From: Psychrobacter glacincola
GTDB taxonomy: Bacteria > Pseudomonadota > Gammaproteobacteria > Pseudomonadales > Moraxellaceae
Direction of reading: 5' to 3'
Assembly: GCA_001411745.2 (NCBI GenBank)
Contig: LIQB01000003.2
Coordinates: 19,743 to 83,742, forward strand
Length of the DNA stretch: 64,000 nucleotides
The position numbers were made by a program, and so were the translations under genes. The notes beneath the pieces are model-generated. The model saw only the letters and a list, made by a program, of their open reading frames with translations. It searched no databases and was not told the DNA's origin. This document shows, piece by piece, positions 63,621 to 64,000 of this stretch; positions within the stretch are counted from its first letter, which is position 1, and the number at the start of each line of letters is the position of its first letter.

Positions 63621-64000
63621 TTAACCTTTTAAAAAATGACCTTTAATCAACTCCTCTACCCCTGCTCTTTCATGCGCTTTGAATGGGTAACGATCTGCCA
63701 TTACAATCCAATTAGACTCTTCAAAGCCCTCATTTTTGCTTAGGCTATTTTTATCAAAAACAACTTCTGTTAATAGTGTTTCTATCAATAACGTTTCTAT
63801 CAATAGAATATCGATATCCATCGTAACTTTTTTTATTGGCGTCTGAGCTTCTGTTAGACGCTGTCTATGACAGTCACCTTCAAGATCTTTAAAAACCTGC
63901 TGTAACTGTTGCAGTGTTACAGGTTTTGTTAAACGTAAATAGACACACTGATTGGTATAATCGGGCTTTGGTTGCGCTTCGGTCGATGTAAAGTCAGGAT
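63621..64000 (-). CDS. folK: HPPK (FolK)-like protein, C-terminal part, runs off right edge
   Basis: The complement is open from base 64000 to the stop at 63621, about 126 codons, with no start needed inside. It reads PDYTNQCVYLRLTKPVTLQQLQQ, then DLEGDCHRQRL, then VTMDIDILLI: the N-x-V, E-x-x-x-x-R and D-I-D-I-L elements of 6-hydroxymethyl-7,8-dihydropterin pyrophosphokinase. The end (ADRYPFKAHERAGVEELI) resembles the HE..GV tail of this family. An in-frame duplication LLIETLLIETLL follows the DID motif. The N-terminal half is outside the window. Confidence 0.75.
   Translation of the reverse strand, partial: PDFTSTEAQPKPDYTNQCVYLRLTKPVTLQQLQQVFKDLEGDCHRQRLTEAQTPIKKVTMDIDILLIETLLIETLLTEVVFDKNSLSKNEGFEESNWIVMADRYPFKAHERAGVEELIKGHFLKG

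Noticed and set aside
1..64000. CRISPR array, prophage, integron or tRNA genes
   Set aside because: No regularly spaced identical repeats with unique spacers, no phage structural or integrase genes, and no tRNA cloverleaf were recognised by reading.

Overview
The window looks like chromosomal DNA of a gammaproteobacterium of the Moraxellaceae, most likely Psychrobacter. This is an inference from moderate-to-low GC content, the look of the proteins, a chromosomal nitrate-assimilation block containing a phosphatase/kinase fusion, ESPR-type trimeric autotransporters and an Acinetobacter/Psychrobacter-like phenylalanine/tyrosine locus. I could not run a database search. No rRNA, tRNA, CRISPR array, intact insertion sequence or prophage was seen.

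Layout. 1-1154: 5' part of a trimeric autotransporter adhesin running off the left edge, with 45-bp tandem repeats. 1610-5568: M14 carboxypeptidase, a decayed phospholipase D fragment, a small unknown gene, a GST-like protein and a DUF3817 membrane protein. 5710-9915: a Fur-box-preceded hydroxamate siderophore uptake operon (fhuC-fhuD-fhuB) with a small transposon-like element inside it. 10391-23992: nitrate assimilation, namely transporter, PP2C/kinase fusion, FAD subunit, nitrate reductase and siroheme methyltransferase on the minus strand, divergent from nirBD; a sigma-54 promoter and an NtrC-like site lie in the divergent region. 24078-25466: NhaC antiporter.

25559-37475: phenylalanine/tyrosine catabolism: phhB, phhA, hpd, a LysR regulator, an aromatic aminotransferase, fahA, a VOC protein, an orphan DctP binding protein, an IclR regulator, maiA and an acyl-CoA-dehydrogenase-like flavoprotein. 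Homogentisate 1,2-dioxygenase (hmgA) is absent from this set. The VOC protein sits in the operon where that activity is needed and carries a complete type I extradiol dioxygenase active-site pattern. This is the most interesting signal in the window.

37739-42976: a second, complete trimeric autotransporter. 43394-46554: a two-component system divergent from a Spy/CpxP-like lipoprotein, probably an envelope-stress module. 46691-51365: a DEDDh exonuclease with a BRCT domain and two large lipoproteins that may be distant paralogues. 51545-54717: gamma-glutamyltransferase and a solitary Mrr-type restriction endonuclease. 55071-60854: dnaE, a lone HPt protein, trmJ and a YtoQ-family protein. 61004-64000: cysE, a DUF924 gene broken by one in-frame stop, an SDR dehydrogenase and the 3' part of a folK-like gene.

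A family of short TA-flanked inverted-repeat elements with ends TAGGGCGTGYC recurs at 8967, 32996, 58779 and (one end only) 63565, usually tight against a stop codon.
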